From assembly GCF_001639745.1 (NCBI RefSeq), contig NZ_LTAX01000007.1:1-64000 (forward strand): a stretch of 64,000 nt of DNA. Direction: 5' to 3'. Positions 63,636 to 64,000 of the stretch are shown piece after piece. Each line of letters opens with the position of its first letter. Within the stretch, counting starts at the first letter, position 1. This DNA is from Marinomonas gallaica (GTDB lineage Bacteria; Pseudomonadota; Gammaproteobacteria; Pseudomonadales; Marinomonadaceae). The position numbers were made by a program, and so were the translations under genes. The notes beneath the pieces are model-generated. The model searched no databases, was not told where the DNA came from, and saw nothing but the letters and a program-made list of their open reading frames with translations.

Positions 63636-64000
63636 ATGTTTATGAAAAAAGGCTTAAGTCTGTGTGCCTCGGCGATATTGCTGACCGCTTGTGCGTCAGG
63701 ATCACACGTTGTTACTGGCACCCAGCGCGCAGCGATTGATGTGGAGGTGGTAAAGGTTTATTCCGAAGCGCCCAAGACCGAATACGAGGTTGTAGGAAGC
63801 ATTGAAGCTTCTAGCTCTCGTGGAATGACACAACAAGGGCGCATGGATTCGGCGATCGAGGCTTTAAAAGAAGAAGCCGCAGAAATAGGTGCGAATGGCA
63901 TTATTGTTAGCAACTTCCCAAATCACAGTGGTGGTATTTCCACGCAAGTCTCGACAGGCATTTCAGGTGGTTCACGAGGTTTTTCATCTGGATTAGGGAC
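63636..64000 (+). CDS. Lipoprotein, 3' end cut by window boundary
   Basis: A frame open from the ATG at 63636 to the window end. The N-terminus MFMKKGLSLCASAILLTAC ends in a lipobox, so it is acylated at about residue 19. A mixed alpha/beta part follows (VYSEAPKTEYEVVGSIEAS and AIEALKEEAAEIGANGIIVSN), the pattern of small RcsF/DUF4156-like outer-membrane lipoproteins. Gly/Ser-rich sequence (GGISTQVSTGISGGSRGFS) then begins. GGAG lies six bases before the ATG. The C-terminus is outside the window. Confidence 0.8.
   Translation, partial: MFMKKGLSLCASAILLTACASGSHVVTGTQRAAIDVEVVKVYSEAPKTEYEVVGSIEASSSRGMTQQGRMDSAIEALKEEAAEIGANGIIVSNFPNHSGGISTQVSTGISGGSRGFSSGLG

Noticed and set aside
1..64000. CRISPR array or tRNA genes
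   Set aside because: No regularly spaced repeats and no cloverleaf with a T-loop consensus were found by eye; a covariance search would be needed for certainty.

Overview
The window reads as a chromosomal segment of a marine gammaproteobacterium. The gene set (RNase D-YcgL-YcgN, dnaX-ybaB-recR, HrpA, MlaA, RadD, TrhO, an NspS/MbaA pair, a DcaP-type porin, glutarate hydroxylase) and moderate GC suggest the Oceanospirillales, possibly Marinomonas. That placement is inference from gene content; no rRNA or tRNA gene was recognised.

Layout. (1) 1-1.66 kb is the tail of an integron-type gene cassette: two attC-like sites (344-400 and 1559-1659) bracket one AT-rich cassette gene of unknown function with PIN-nuclease-like features. 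(2) 1.9-7.4 kb holds a GFA-family protein, aconitase A and a Zn-type glyoxalase I. Between the last two sits a compact two-gene insert: a Tlde1/DUF2778-like peptidoglycan-targeting toxin overlapping a four-helix membrane protein (candidate immunity), flanked by short direct repeats. (3) 7.5-10.7 kb is a glutarate to 2-oxoglutarate module (glaH, lhgO) diverging from its GntR/FCD regulator, with repeated operator-like motifs between. (4) 10.9-20.5 kb is mixed: DUF2057 protein, HPP membrane protein, PAS-GGDEF protein, an unusual membrane/coiled-coil protein behind a hairpin-rich leader, an FMN-dependent lactate dehydrogenase, an acyltransferase, an AraC regulator and a DcaP-like porin. (5) 20.7-34 kb carries uracil salvage (upp-uraA), an OmpA-like protein, a second glyoxalase, yejK, tapT, radD, trhO and small hypothetical genes. 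(6) 34-43.5 kb is a dense forward block: lipoprotein, dnaX-ybaB-recR-rnd-ycgL-ycgN, a VWA protein, YafJ and a glutaredoxin-like protein. (7) 43.6-56.3 kb has cysK, hrpA, mlaA, the polyamine-sensing pair nspS-mbaA, a PQQ sugar dehydrogenase, and dusA-tal. (8) 56.7-64 kb has a peptidoglycan-binding protein, a STAS protein, a PAS-GGDEF-EAL protein, an oxaloacetate decarboxylase-family enzyme, two lipoproteins (the last cut by the window end) and a dienelactone hydrolase.

How parts work together. Cyclic-di-GMP signalling recurs: three GGDEF proteins, two with EAL domains, one coupled to a periplasmic polyamine receptor. dnaX contains an A9 slippery run at which a -1 shift stops two codons later, predicting a shortened gamma subunit beside full-length tau. 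The most novel items are the cassette gene, the isolated toxin/immunity-like pair, and the mutually exclusive hairpins upstream of the 14.5-kb membrane protein.
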